Source: Brevibacillus fulvus (GTDB lineage Bacteria; Bacillota; Bacilli; Brevibacillales; Brevibacillaceae). From it: a DNA stretch of 64,000 bases. Both the position numbers and the translations under genes were made by a program. Within the stretch, counting starts at the first letter, position 1, and every line of letters starts with the position of its first letter. The stretch covers positions 62,001 through 126,000 of the forward strand of contig NZ_JAFBEB010000006.1 of NCBI RefSeq assembly GCF_016908525.1. The letters run 5' to 3'. This document shows, in pieces, positions 25,565-35,276 of this stretch. A model generated the notes under the pieces. The model saw only the letters and a list, made by a program, of their open reading frames with translations, was not told the origin of the DNA and made no database searches.

Positions 25565-26305
25565 ATGATCTTGGATTTATCTGATCTCACAGATTTGCGA
25601 CAGAAAGTTTCTTACGGGGTCTCCCCGCTGTTTGAACTCGCCACAAGTCTTTACGTTTTGGCACAGCCGGCTCGCCACGAACCTCATGCCGGCTGGGTTG
25701 CCAATAGTTTGCAAATATTGCGAAAAGAACGGCTCCTGGCAGAGTGGCACTATTTATTCCCGTTATTCCAGCAGAGTGTACCGGCGTTATTTTACCCGCA
25801 GCTAACCGAGCGTGCAATGAGCGTCGATGAGCAATATGACTACCTCGTCAACATTGATACCGGTTCCTTCCTCGCTTCATTGCCCAGCGAATTGCTGCAG
25901 CCAACCTTATCGGTTCCGATCAGTTCCTTGCCGACTGACATACAAAGCGATCCGGAAGCGGTTAAATGCCGCTTGATTCTGTTTCTGTCCAGCTATTGGC
26001 AGCTGCTGTTCCAACGAAAGTGGGAGAGACTTGCCCCGCGTTTTTTGCAGGAAGCGGAAGCGATCGAGCAGGCACTGGGCGATATTGAGCAATTGACACA
26101 GCTTCTGCGCACCATTTTGCCCGTATTCCGGGACGAGCATTGCCTTTGTTTTGCCGATAAGACAGAACCGGAGCGCCGCCGTTCTTTACACAAATTAACG
26201 CTGTACCCCAGTCTATTTTTCACCCACGCTCCTCAACTGACGGCCTGTCAGGAGACGTTGCTGCTTCTCTACAACTGCGAACAACGAACCCAACCGCTCG
26301 GGTAA
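25565..26305 (+). CDS. ArsR-type regulator N-terminal domain protein lacking the HTH
   Basis: 246 residues. The start, VSYGVSPLFELATSLYVLAQPARH, and the downstream helical body resemble the DUF5937-type domain found at the N-terminus of some ArsR-family regulators, where a C-terminal winged helix normally follows. Here the protein stops after ETLLLLYNCEQRTQPLG and a terminator follows at once, so no DNA-binding domain is encoded. ATG 25565 is chosen because GGGGG lies 8 nt upstream; an in-frame ATG 21 nt earlier abuts AAAGGAG. The family assignment is moderate. Confidence 0.5.
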   Translation: MILDLSDLTDLRQKVSYGVSPLFELATSLYVLAQPARHEPHAGWVANSLQILRKERLLAEWHYLFPLFQQSVPALFYPQLTERAMSVDEQYDYLVNIDTGSFLASLPSELLQPTLSVPISSLPTDIQSDPEAVKCRLILFLSSYWQLLFQRKWERLAPRFLQEAEAIEQALGDIEQLTQLLRTILPVFRDEHCLCFADKTEPERRRSLHKLTLYPSLFFTHAPQLTACQETLLLLYNCEQRTQPLG

Positions 26306-26306
26306 C

Positions 26307-26340
26307 AAGCCTTGCTGGTGATTTCCAGCAAGGCTTTTCT
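26307..26340 (+). terminator. Terminator after the ArsR-like gene
   Basis: AAGCCTTGCTGG pairs with CCAGCAAGGCTT around a 6-nt loop, then TTCT. Confidence 0.85.
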
Positions 26341-26358
26341 CCCAAACGAAACCGGAAA

Positions 26359-26392
26359 AAAGCAAAAAGGCAAGCGCATTTGCTTGCCTTTT
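26359..26392 (-). terminator. Terminator of the pdh operon
   Basis: AAAAGGCAAGC pairs with GCTTGCCTTTT around a 6-nt loop. On the minus strand a T tract follows. Confidence 0.88.
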
Positions 26393-26422
26393 CCCATTGC
26401 GTAGTGTGCTGAAAACCAGCTG

Positions 26423-27835
26423 TTATTTTACGACGATATGAATCGGATTGCCCAAAGCGACTTCAGCCGCTTCCATCGTTGCTTCACCCAAGGTTGGATG
26501 GGCATGAATCGTTAACGCGATATCTTCCAGCGTAGCGCCCATTTCGATCGCCAAGCCGAGTTCAGCGACGATGTTGGAAGCTTCCGGTCCAACGATTTGC
26601 GCACCCAGGACGAGTCCCGTTGCTTTTTCGGCAATCACTTTTACAAAACCTTCTCCGGCATTAACCGACAGCGCCCGGCCATTCGCCGCAAACGGGAAGC
26701 GCCCGGATACATAATCGATGCCTTTTTCTTTCGCTTCTTTTTCATTCAGGCCGACGCTGGCAATCTCCGGATCCGAGAAAACAACGGCAGGAATCGCTTT
26801 GTAATCGACTTCGGACGGATGACCGGCAATCGCTTCCGCCGCCACTTTTCCTTCATAAGAAGCTTTGTGTGCCAACGCAGGTCCGGCAACGATATCACCG
26901 ATCGCATATACGTTCGGCAAATTGGTCCGGCCCTGTTTGTCCACGACGACCAGACCGCGCTCCGTCAGATTGATTCCCACTTCGCGCAAGCCCAGCTCAT
27001 CGGTGTTCGGACGACGGCCAACGGTCACCAGCACATACTCCGCTTCAAACGATTTTTGCTCGCCGTTGACTTCCGCTTTGACAATTACGCCGTTTGCCGT
27101 TTCTTCCATTCCTTGAGCCAGAGCTTTGGTGTTGATGTCCACACCGAGTTTTTTCAGTTTCCGGTCAACCAGACGGGTCATTTCCGGTTCAAAGCCAGGC
27201 AAAATTTGCTCGGAACCTTCCAATACGGTTACTTTGGTGCCGAATTTGGCAAAAACCGTTCCCAGCTCAATTCCGATGTAGCCGCCACCGATAACGACCA
27301 GGCTTTTCGGAAGTTCGGTCAGCGCCAACGCTTCCGTCGAGGAAAGCACGCGCGGGCCAAACGGGAACGCCGGCAGTTCGATCGGACGCGATCCGCTGGC
27401 GATGATGCAATGATTGAAGCGATAACGGTTCACATCATATCCGTGGAAGACGCGAACTTCGTTTTCACTGACGAACAGCGCCTCGCCCTCGATCACTTGA
27501 ATTTTGTTGCCTTTAAACAGTTGGCTGACTCCGCCGGTCAACTGTTTTACGACCCCTGCTTTCCATTCCTGCACTTTGGCCATGTCAACTTTGACGTTTT
27601 CCATCGTGATCCCCATCGCAGAGGTGTGTTGAGCATGCTCATATGTGTGTGCCGCATGAATCATCGCCTTGGAAGGAATGCAGCCGACATTCAAGCATAC
27701 TCCGCCAACATTCCCCTTCTCCACGACGGTCACGCTTTTCCCCAGCTGTGCGGCGCGAATGGCCGCAACATAGCCGCCTGGGCCAGCGCCGATCACAAGC
27801 ACGTCTACTTCTGTCGTAAATTCACCTACAACCAT
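26423..27835 (-). CDS. lpdA: Dihydrolipoyl dehydrogenase (PDH E3)
   Basis: A 470-residue flavoenzyme that reoxidises dihydrolipoyl groups with NAD. The FAD motif is [15 protein letters not shown] and the redox disulfide is in [14 protein letters not shown]. The NAD motif is [11 protein letters not shown] and the FAD-binding block is [14 protein letters not shown]. The C-terminal active-site His-Glu pair lies in HAHPTLGEA. It is last in the pdh operon, three bases after the E2 gene. ATG 27835 follows GGAGGG. Confidence 0.97.
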   Translation of the reverse strand: MVVGEFTTEVDVLVIGAGPGGYVAAIRAAQLGKSVTVVEKGNVGGVCLNVGCIPSKAMIHAAHTYEHAQHTSAMGITMENVKVDMAKVQEWKAGVVKQLTGGVSQLFKGNKIQVIEGEALFVSENEVRVFHGYDVNRYRFNHCIIASGSRPIELPAFPFGPRVLSSTEALALTELPKSLVVIGGGYIGIELGTVFAKFGTKVTVLEGSEQILPGFEPEMTRLVDRKLKKLGVDINTKALAQGMEETANGVIVKAEVNGEQKSFEAEYVLVTVGRRPNTDELGLREVGINLTERGLVVVDKQGRTNLPNVYAIGDIVAGPALAHKASYEGKVAAEAIAGHPSEVDYKAIPAVVFSDPEIASVGLNEKEAKEKGIDYVSGRFPFAANGRALSVNAGEGFVKVIAEKATGLVLGAQIVGPEASNIVAELGLAIEMGATLEDIALTIHAHPTLGEATMEAAEVALGNPIHIVVK

Positions 27836-27838
27836 TTT

Positions 27839-29206
27839 TTATCCCTCCATCAATAAAAGTGTGGGATTTTCAAGCAACTGTTTCACATAATTCATAAACC
27901 GTTGTGCCGGATCTCCGTCAATGACACGGTGGTCAATGCTCAGCGACAAAGACAGAACAGGAGCCACCACGATTTCTCCATTTTTCACAACAGGTTTCTC
28001 CTGAATCCGACCAACACCGAGGATGGCCACTTCCGGATAATTGATAATCGGCGTAAAGAACATGCCGCCCGCCGAACCAATGTTGGTGATGCTGAAAGTG
28101 GAGCCTTTCAATTCATCTGCCGTCGCTTTGCGATCACGTGCTTTCGCAGCCAGTTGCGCAATTTCGCCGGAAATATCGAAAATCGATTTGCGATCGGCAC
28201 CCTTCACGACCGGAACGAGCAATCCTTCTTCGGTCGAGGTCGCAATGCCGATATTGTAGTATTTCTTGTAAATCACTTCTTGTTTTTCATCATCAACCGA
28301 CGCATTCAGTTCCGGGAACTTTTTCAGCCCGGCCACGACCGCCTTCACGATAAACGGCAAGTAAGTCAGCTTCAAGCCTCTTTCCTCTGCCAACGGTTTG
28401 CCTTCTTTGCGCAAGGCAACCAGTCCGGTCGCATCCACCTCGTCGAACAACGTTACATGCGGTGCCGTGTATGCGGATTTGACCATCGCCTTGGCAATCG
28501 CCTTGCGAATACCTTTCAACGGTACGCGCTCTTCCGCTTCGCCGGCAGTCAGCGTCACTGTTGCAGCAGGTGCAGCTGTTGCCGCCGCGGTTGCTTCAGG
28601 CGCTTCGGCAGCTTGTGCGTTTACAGCCGGAACAGCAACTGCGCCGCCAGCAAGGAAACGATCGACGTCCTCACGGGTAATCCGCCCCAATTTGCCTGTC
28701 CCCGGCACGAGCGCCAGTTGCACGCCTTTTTCACGCGCGTACTTGCGAACCGAAGGAGTGGCCAACACATGAGCGCGGTCAACGGGCGCTGCCGCCGCAA
28801 CAGGTTGTGCCGCTGCCAACGGTGTATCCAGCGATTGGTTGGCATTGGCGCTCACTTGTGCGCCGATATCGCAGCCAGGTTCAACAGCCGCTTCCGCTTT
28901 TGCCGGTTCGGCAGCAGGCGCGGCGCTTTCACCGTGTCCATGATCCGGCAGATTGGGAATTTCCCCTTCTGCGTCAAATACGATCAACGGATCGCCGACA
29001 ACGCAAACTGTCCCTTCGGTCACTTTCAGTTCCAATACAGTCCCTTTCACCGGAGAGGGGACTTCTACAACCGCTTTATCATTTTGCACTTCCATAATGA
29101 CCTGGTCTTCTTCCACTTTGTCACCTGGCTTGACGTGCCACTTGACGATTTCGCCTTCGTGAATTCCCTCGCCAAGTTCCGGGAGTTTAAATACGAACTG
29201 ACTCAC
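27839..29206 (-). CDS. pdhC: Dihydrolipoamide acetyltransferase (PDH E2)
   Basis: A 455-residue core subunit of pyruvate dehydrogenase. Domains: one lipoyl domain (1-80, lipoylated Lys in [12 protein letters not shown]), an Ala/Pro/Glu linker, a peripheral-subunit-binding domain ([13 protein letters not shown] to [13 protein letters not shown], about 147-185), a second Ala-rich linker, and the catalytic domain ending in [15 protein letters not shown] (His and Asp catalytic). Lipoylation by the LipL-type enzyme at 62709 would be required. GTG 29206 follows AGGAGGGAATGTGA. Confidence 0.95.
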   Translation of the reverse strand: MSQFVFKLPELGEGIHEGEIVKWHVKPGDKVEEDQVIMEVQNDKAVVEVPSPVKGTVLELKVTEGTVCVVGDPLIVFDAEGEIPNLPDHGHGESAAPAAEPAKAEAAVEPGCDIGAQVSANANQSLDTPLAAAQPVAAAAPVDRAHVLATPSVRKYAREKGVQLALVPGTGKLGRITREDVDRFLAGGAVAVPAVNAQAAEAPEATAAATAAPAATVTLTAGEAEERVPLKGIRKAIAKAMVKSAYTAPHVTLFDEVDATGLVALRKEGKPLAEERGLKLTYLPFIVKAVVAGLKKFPELNASVDDEKQEVIYKKYYNIGIATSTEEGLLVPVVKGADRKSIFDISGEIAQLAAKARDRKATADELKGSTFSITNIGSAGGMFFTPIINYPEVAILGVGRIQEKPVVKNGEIVVAPVLSLSLSIDHRVIDGDPAQRFMNYVKQLLENPTLLLMEG

Positions 29207-29251
29207 TCACATTCCCTCCTATTCCTGTTCCAAACGAACTTTTCACGCCAA

Positions 29252-29277
29252 AAGAAGGCGGAAAGCGTACTCTCCGC
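29252..29277 (-). terminator. Intercistronic hairpin between pdhB and pdhC
   Basis: GGCGGA pairs with TCCGCC across a 10-nt loop, followed on the minus strand by TTCTTTTGG. The weak U run suggests partial termination or mRNA processing. Confidence 0.4.
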
Positions 29278-29288
29278 CGTGTCTTTTC

Positions 29289-30269
29289 TTAGAAATCAAG
29301 GACTTGTGTCAAAGCATCGACCACACGTTTGACATCTGGCAGCCAGATATCCTCCGCTTGGGCAAATGGATATACCGTATCAGGAGCTGTTACCCGCAGA
29401 ACCGGCGCTTCCAGATGCAAGATCGCTTTCTCGTTGATTTGCGCGATGATTTCCGCGGCCACACCAGCCGAACGCTGTGCTTCCTGCACCACAATCGCCC
29501 GGTTTGTTTTCTTCACGGAAGCGAGCACGGTATCCATATCAAGCGGATTGACGGTGCGCAGGTCAATCACTTCTACCTTGGCGCCACGCATTTTTTCCAA
29601 TTCTTCCGCCGCTTTCAAACTGGTATGAACCATTGCGCCATAAGTAATAATCGTGACGTCGCCGCCTTCACGAACGACGTTTGCTTTACCGAGCGGAATG
29701 GTATAATCGCCTTCCGGTACTTCCGCGCGGAACGAACGGTACAGTTTCATATGTTCGAGGAAAATGACCGGATCATTGTCGCGAATAGCCGACAACAGCA
29801 ATCCTTTCGCATCGTACGGACCGGATGGAATCACCACTTTTACCCCAGGCGTTTGCAAGAACAGACCTTCCAAAGAATCTGCATGCAATTCTGGCGTTTT
29901 TACCCCGCCCCCAAATGGAGAGCGGAACGTGATCGGGCTGTGATAACGTCCGCCGGAACGGTAACGCATCCGTGCCGCCTGGGAAGCGACCATGTCAAAC
30001 ACTTCAAAGACAAAGCCGAAGAATTGAATTTCCGCAACCGGGCGGAACCCGTTGATACTCAGTCCTACCGCCAGACCGCCAATACCCGATTCGGCCAACG
30101 GTGTATCAAATACGCGGGATTCGCCAAATTCCGCTTGCAATCCATCGGTTACGCGGAATACCCCGCCGTTTTTCCCTACGTCTTCACCAAAAACCAATAC
30201 TTTTTCATCACGCGCCAATTCGAGACGAAGCGCGTCATTAATAGCTTGAGCCATTGTCATCTGTGCCAT
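29289..30269 (-). CDS. pdhB: Pyruvate dehydrogenase E1 component, beta subunit
   Basis: 326 residues, transketolase-like. Characteristic blocks are [63 protein letters not shown] and the C-terminal [16 protein letters not shown]. It pairs with PdhA to decarboxylate pyruvate with thiamine diphosphate. The last bases of the alpha-subunit gene lie 3 nt upstream. In a few lineages such subunits serve branched-chain 2-oxoacids, but the four-gene order and sequence favour pyruvate. Confidence 0.95.
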   Translation of the reverse strand: MAQMTMAQAINDALRLELARDEKVLVFGEDVGKNGGVFRVTDGLQAEFGESRVFDTPLAESGIGGLAVGLSINGFRPVAEIQFFGFVFEVFDMVASQAARMRYRSGGRYHSPITFRSPFGGGVKTPELHADSLEGLFLQTPGVKVVIPSGPYDAKGLLLSAIRDNDPVIFLEHMKLYRSFRAEVPEGDYTIPLGKANVVREGGDVTIITYGAMVHTSLKAAEELEKMRGAKVEVIDLRTVNPLDMDTVLASVKKTNRAIVVQEAQRSAGVAAEIIAQINEKAILHLEAPVLRVTAPDTVYPFAQAEDIWLPDVKRVVDALTQVLDF

Positions 30270-30272
30270 GGA

Positions 30273-31379
<1,107 letters not shown>

Positions 31380-31407
31380 TTAAGAAACCAAAGGAAATAC
31401 CCCGTTG

Positions 31408-31429
31408 GAATGAAAGTGTTTTCATTCCC
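31408..31429. promoter_or_regulatory. Perfect palindrome resembling a CcpA (cre) site in the pdh leader
   Basis: GGAATGAAA and TTTCATTCC flank GTGT as a perfect 9-4-9 inverted repeat. The core TGAAAGTGTTTTCA differs from the Bacillus cre consensus TGWAANCGNTNWCA at one central base. It lies roughly 90-105 nt downstream of the predicted pdh start point and 50 nt before pdhA. Confidence 0.5.
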
Positions 31430-31521
31430 GTATGCAAAATTCTGTTATACTGCAGTTTAAAAACTGTTTTACGTGTTACATTATTGATATAACAGGGTTT
31501 ATTTCCACTCTGTTATCATTT

Positions 31522-31550
31522 ATCATAAAATCTGTACCAGTTTTTTTCAA
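31522..31550 (-). promoter_or_regulatory. Promoter of the pdh operon
   Basis: On the minus strand there is TTGAAA, 17 nt, then TATGAT. It gives a leader of about 155 nt before pdhA. Confidence 0.7.
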
Positions 31551-31592
31551 GGTTTTGTTTGTCAAAATTTGCTGTGTACGAGGTGTAAACTT

Positions 31593-32327
31593 ATGTCTGA
31601 TTATGTTAAACGAACGATTATCAAAGAAGAAGTGCCCAGCAACTATCTGGACAACCCCCGCTCTGTCAAAGTGTATTTGCCTCCCGGTTATAATGAATTG
31701 CTGTCATATCCCGCCATGTATTGCCAGGATGGCAACGATTTCTTCACGATGGGCCGAATCGCCACAATCGCCAATCAACTGATCCTGGAGGAAGGGCTCG
31801 AACCGATGATCATCGTCGGCGTTTCGGTGGAACGAAGCAAACGGACGAGCGAATATTCTCCGGTCGGTTCCCTTCACGCTGCCTATAAACGGTTTTTTGC
31901 GGAAGAACTTGTTCCTTATATAGAATCGGCTTACCCTGTCAGACGCACAGCTTCCGACCGCATACTTGCCGGGGATTCGCTTGGTGGAACGGTGTCCCTG
32001 CATCTATCGCTCGACTATCCCGAACTGTTCCCGAACGTTCTTTCGCTCTCGGGTGCTTTTTTGCAGCCAACGTTCGATGCCTTGTCTCATTGCGCAAACT
32101 TGTCCTGGCTGCATCTTTGGATGGTCATCGGTCTTGAGGAAACACAAGTGGAAACACATCTGGGGACATATGACTTTGTCGAGTGGAACAGGCTTTGCAA
32201 AACCATTCTGGCAGAAAAACAAGCGCAATTGCATTACCGGGAACGGCCGGGCAACCACACATGGGGCTTTTGGCAAAAAGAACTGCCTGACGCGTTGCGC
32301 CATTTTTTCCCTTCTCCGTTGCCCTGA
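31593..32327 (+). CDS. Putative esterase (enterochelin-esterase / YbbA-like alpha/beta hydrolase)
   Basis: 244 residues of alpha/beta-hydrolase fold. The nucleophile elbow is LAGDSLGGTVSLHL (Ser in GDSLGG), preceded by ELVPYIESAYPVR; the likely catalytic His is near the C-terminus in RPGNHTWGFWQ. The N-terminal SVKVYLPPGYNELLSYPAMYCQDGNDFF is typical of the esterase D/Fes-like family that hydrolyses esters of peptides or siderophores. No signal peptide is seen, so it is cytoplasmic. ATG 31593 follows GAGGTG; an upstream in-frame start at 31569 has no site. Confidence 0.8.
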   Translation: MSDYVKRTIIKEEVPSNYLDNPRSVKVYLPPGYNELLSYPAMYCQDGNDFFTMGRIATIANQLILEEGLEPMIIVGVSVERSKRTSEYSPVGSLHAAYKRFFAEELVPYIESAYPVRRTASDRILAGDSLGGTVSLHLSLDYPELFPNVLSLSGAFLQPTFDALSHCANLSWLHLWMVIGLEETQVETHLGTYDFVEWNRLCKTILAEKQAQLHYRERPGNHTWGFWQKELPDALRHFFPSPLP

Positions 32328-32333
32328 ACTCCG

Positions 32334-32528
32334 CTAACTCAACCCGTTGATTTCCCGAATTTGTTCATAGGGATAGTGTCTTCCGTCCGTCAGGTAGATG
32401 CCGTCCCTGGTTGCCTTCTCCACTTCGCCAGCTACCTGCTGTTCATCATGGAGGACAATATTCACCACTTTGCTTTCATCCCGTTGCATCTGCTTCCGCA
32501 ATTCTGCGCGTTGCTCTTCGCTTAGCAT
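32334..32528 (-). CDS. Small 64-residue protein of unknown function
   Basis: The product is an N-terminal charged helix (MLSEEQRAELRKQMQRDES) followed by a small beta domain (KVVNIVLHDEQQVAGEVE, then GIYLTDGRHYPYEQI), perhaps SH3- or LSm-like. ATG 32528 follows AGAGGGATGAT. It is convergent with the esterase gene and ends 6 nt from its stop. No function is assigned. Confidence 0.6.
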   Translation of the reverse strand: MLSEEQRAELRKQMQRDESKVVNIVLHDEQQVAGEVEKATRDGIYLTDGRHYPYEQIREINGLS

Positions 32529-32626
32529 ATCATCCCTCTTTTCCAGATTGCTTAATTTTAGTATTTCTTTACTGTTTCGCGTTTAACCGTCGCAACTTTC
32601 ACGACTGTCCATTCTGATTTTTCCAG

Positions 32627-32656
32627 TTGACGAGAGAACTTTGCTGCTGATATACT
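32627..32656 (+). promoter_or_regulatory. Promoter of the lysine-riboswitch permease unit
   Basis: TTGACG, 18 nt, then TATACT. The transcript would start about 45 nt before the riboswitch aptamer. Confidence 0.65.
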
Positions 32657-32700
32657 GGGCATCGTTATGCACATACGCTTTAATTAAATAAAGAAAAAGT

Positions 32701-32900
32701 CCTCATCATCTTGATGAGGTAGAGGTTGCGGTGATCATGAGTAACTGGCGTAAGGTGGAATAGCACCAATGACCGTCAGCGAAAGGGAGAACTGCCGAAG
32801 CTGGCAGCGAACTATTCAAGTTGCCTTGCTGGGGCTGCATCGAACAGGTGCAGGACTGCCACAGCGAAACAAGCTGTGGAGCGCTATCTTTTCAAGCGGG
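32701..32900 (+). promoter_or_regulatory. Lysine riboswitch (L box)
   Basis: The conserved L-box segments appear in order: GAGGTAGAGGTTGCG, CATGAGTAACTGG, CAGCGAAAGGG, GCCGAAGC, TTGCTGGGGCTGCATCG, AGGTGCAGGACTGCC and GTGGAGCGCTATCTTTTC. The first and last form the closing helix P1. Upstream, CCTCATCA (32701-32708) can pair with TGATGAGG (32712-32719), which overlaps the 5' strand of P1. Lysine binding is expected to favour the terminator that follows and so lower permease expression. Confidence 0.93.
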
Positions 32901-32911
32901 ATGCGGACGTG

Positions 32912-32950
32912 TCAAAAACGCCGTGAATCTTTGCTTCACAGCGTTTTTTT
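32912..32950 (+). terminator. Riboswitch expression-platform terminator
   Basis: AAAAACGC-c-GTGAA pairs with TTCAC-a-GCGTTTTT around a 7-nt loop, then a T run. It lies between the aptamer and the permease start. Confidence 0.88.
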
Positions 32951-32985
32951 GTTTTCATATGTTCATTTTTTTCAGGAGGCACATG

Positions 32986-34419
32986 ATGAATCAGACAAAC
33001 AAATGGGGTTTTTGGCTTCTTACCGCCTTTGTCGTTGGAAATATGGTAGGTTCCGGCATTTTTATGCTGCCAGGCACTTTGGCAAAAGCCGCCAGCCCGC
33101 TCGCTGTGCTCTTGGCCTGGTTGCTCACCGGCTTTGGCGTGCTGATGATCGCGTTGGTATTCGGGAATTTGTCGGTGCGCAAGCCGGAGTTGACGGCTGG
33201 TCCGCAAAGCTATGCGCGCGCGTTATTCGCTTCCCCTCGCTCGGGCCAACTGGCAGGCTATGGTATGGTCTGGGGCTATTGGGTAGCAAACTGGGCCGGC
33301 AACGTAGCGATCATTACGACCTTCGCTGGTTATTTGTCACAGTTTTTCCCGATTATGACCGACAAACAAATCTTGTTTACCATTGGCCAGTTTCCGATTG
33401 AATTGGGACGTTTGACCACGTTTCTCGTATGCACGGCCTTGCTGTGGGCGATTCATACGCTGTTGGTCCGCGGCTTGAATGGGGCCGGTAAATTAAGCTT
33501 TATTTCAGCCTTCACCAAAGTGTTAGGATTTGTTTTATTTATCGTCATCGCCCTGTTTTGTTTTAATCGGGCCAATATGGGCGCTTTTTACCAACCGATG
33601 GCGGACGAGCAAGGAGTTATGCAGCCGTTGTTCGGCCAAGTCAACATGGCGATGTTGTCAACGCTTTGGGCATTTGTCGGCATTGAGTCAGCGGTCGTTC
33701 TGTCCGGCCGGGCGCGCTCGCAAAGAGATGTCCGCAATGCCACCGTTGTCGGTCTGCTGATTGCCGTCCTCATCTATATCGGCATTACGATGCTGACGAT
33801 GGGCGTACTGCCGATGGAACAGTTGCAAGCTTCCGACAAACCGTTAGTCGATGCGCTCAGCACTGTGATCGGTCCGGCAGGCGGTTCTCTCATGGCGATT
33901 TTGGCCATTGTTTCACTGACCGGTTCGTCTATCGGCTGGGTCTTGCTCGGGTCCGAACCGCCGTATCAGGCGGCAAAAAGCAAGATGTTTCCCGCGTTTT
34001 TCGCAAAGGTAAACAAAAAAGGCAGCCCGACCGGTTCGCTGACGGTAACGAACCTCATGTCACAACTATTTATTTTTTCCACCATCTCCGGCACGATCGC
34101 CGAAGCGTTTGACTTTGTGATTACCGTTGCTACCCTGGCTACCTTGTTGCCATATCTTGTTTCGGCGATTTACCAGGCAAAACTGGTCGTGACGGGGGAA
34201 ACGTACTTGCAACAACCGACCAAACGGGCAATCGACGGGATGATCGCCTTGCTGGCAATCGTATTTTCCGTCTGGGTGATCAAAACCGGAACGGCCGACA
34301 TGAAAACGATGCTTCTGGGTATCTGCCTGTATGTGGCTGGTTTCGTTCTCTATCCTCTGATGAATCCCAAACGGAAGAAAAACGCAGCTTCTACCGCAGA
34401 CACCGCGGTCGAATCTTGA
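32986..34419 (+). CDS. yvsH: APC-family amino acid permease, lysine-type (YvsH-like)
   Basis: A 477-residue membrane protein with about 12 helices. It belongs to the basic amino acid/polyamine antiporter branch of the APC superfamily: TAFVVGNMVGSGIFMLPGTLA at TM1 and ALWAFVGIESAVVLSGRAR in TM6. Control by a lysine riboswitch points to lysine as substrate, as for B. subtilis YvsH. Direction cannot be proven, but repression by lysine suggests uptake. The second ATG (32986) is chosen, 6 nt after AGGAGG. Confidence 0.88.
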   Translation: MNQTNKWGFWLLTAFVVGNMVGSGIFMLPGTLAKAASPLAVLLAWLLTGFGVLMIALVFGNLSVRKPELTAGPQSYARALFASPRSGQLAGYGMVWGYWVANWAGNVAIITTFAGYLSQFFPIMTDKQILFTIGQFPIELGRLTTFLVCTALLWAIHTLLVRGLNGAGKLSFISAFTKVLGFVLFIVIALFCFNRANMGAFYQPMADEQGVMQPLFGQVNMAMLSTLWAFVGIESAVVLSGRARSQRDVRNATVVGLLIAVLIYIGITMLTMGVLPMEQLQASDKPLVDALSTVIGPAGGSLMAILAIVSLTGSSIGWVLLGSEPPYQAAKSKMFPAFFAKVNKKGSPTGSLTVTNLMSQLFIFSTISGTIAEAFDFVITVATLATLLPYLVSAIYQAKLVVTGETYLQQPTKRAIDGMIALLAIVFSVWVIKTGTADMKTMLLGICLYVAGFVLYPLMNPKRKKNAASTADTAVES

Positions 34420-34424
34420 TGGAT

Positions 34425-34466
34425 ACAGCAATCCGCGTCATGATGATGCGGATTGCTGTTTTTTTT
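34425..34466 (+). terminator. Terminator of the permease gene
   Basis: ACAGCAATCCGC pairs with GCGGATTGCTGT around an 11-nt loop, followed by a run of T. Confidence 0.9.
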
Positions 34467-34528
34467 TGCGAACAACTCGCCACGTTCAGAGCATACTGTT
34501 AAGCGCGACAGCCGGTATAAGTTGCAAC

Positions 34529-34570
34529 AAAAAAAGCAGCCCCGCTTCATCGGAATAGAAGCAAAGCTGC
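34529..34570 (-). terminator. Terminator of the tRNA operon
   Basis: On the minus strand GCAGC-ttt-GCTTC pairs with GAAGC-gg-GCTGC, followed by seven T. Confidence 0.8.
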
Positions 34571-34584
34571 ATGTTTGTTTTCGA

Positions 34585-34657
34585 TGCCGGCGATAGGACT
34601 TGAACCCACAACCCCCTGATTACAAGTCAGGTGCTCTACCAATTGAGCTACACCGGC
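34585..34657 (-). tRNA. tRNA-Thr (anticodon TGT)
   Basis: A complete cloverleaf of 73 nt. The acceptor stem GCCGGTG pairs with CGCCGGC (one wobble), the anticodon stem is CCTGA/TCAGG with loop CTTGTAA giving TGT, and the T arm contains GGTTCAAGTCC. CCA is not encoded. It is the second gene of a two-tRNA unit. Confidence 0.93.
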
Positions 34658-34696
34658 CAGATCATTTCACAAATATATGCGTATGTATGGACATGG

Positions 34697-34786
34697 CGGA
34701 TGGGGTGGGATTTGAACCCACGAGACGGTTCAACACCGCCTACACGATTTCCAATCGTGCTCCTTCGGCCACTCGGACACCCATCC
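34697..34786 (-). tRNA. tRNA-Ser (anticodon GGA)
   Basis: A class II tRNA of 90 nt with a long variable arm. The acceptor GGATGGG pairs with CCCATCC, the anticodon loop ATTGGAAAT gives GGA, and the T arm holds GGTTCAAATCC. It is the first gene of the two-tRNA unit behind a strong promoter. CCA is not encoded. Confidence 0.93.
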
Positions 34787-34806
34787 CTATAAAAATCACA
34801 ATTAGG

Positions 34807-34835
34807 AGTATACTATCTCTCATAAAAAAAGGCAA
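34807..34835 (-). promoter_or_regulatory. Promoter of the tRNA-Ser/tRNA-Thr operon
   Basis: On the minus strand there is TTGCCT, 17 nt, then TATACT, about 20 nt before the tRNA-Ser 5' end. Confidence 0.75.
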
Positions 34836-34868
34836 TATTAATTTTCGCAATATAGAGGAGGTTATATG

Positions 34869-35009
34869 ATGGAACCGTCGGAAACAGATTGCTCGCTATG
34901 GGATTACTTTGAACTGTATTTCGCACCGCGCGATGAAGAAATGCTTCACCCATTGCTCGATTGGGAACCCGCCGACCTCGCCGCCGAATCGCGTGTGATC
35001 CGGCTCTGA
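34869..35009 (+). CDS. Small 46-residue acidic protein of unknown function
   Basis: ATG 34869 (or 34866) follows a strong AGAGGAGG site. The product, beginning MEPSETDCSLWDYFELYF and ending AESRVIRL, is acidic with aromatic residues and one cysteine. No family was recognised. It is divergent from the tRNA operon. The ribosome binding site is the main support; no promoter or terminator is clear. The following 267 bases up to the HesB-like gene hold only a promoter-like site. Confidence 0.45.
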   Translation: MEPSETDCSLWDYFELYFAPRDEEMLHPLLDWEPADLAAESRVIRL

Positions 35010-35213
35010 TCGTTTCGCGCAAAAAAAACGCACATAACAACGGGGGTTGGAATGGCCAGAAACATTCAATGAGATGCATAAGGGGTAAGTTTGCGATTGG
35101 ATGGTGCATTGCTTGATTGCAGGAAAACGCGGGTTCAGCCATCGCTTTTGAAGCAAGTATGCTGATATTTTCCGCCAACCGGTCGATCGGATGTATCACA
35201 ATACTCTTTAAAT

Positions 35214-35243
35214 TTGCATTGGCTTTTTATTCTTTGATAAGAT
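35214..35243 (+). promoter_or_regulatory. Promoter-like site of the HesB-like gene
   Basis: TTGCAT, 18 nt, then TAAGAT, about 35 nt before the start codon. Confidence 0.5.
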
Positions 35244-35276
35244 GAGGATAAACTCTATGAAAGTAGGAATCCAGCG

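Noticed and set aside
27902-29332. 476-codon plus-strand open frame
   Set aside because: It is a shadow of pdhC with Arg/Phe/Asn-rich composition; the minus-strand E2 is certain.
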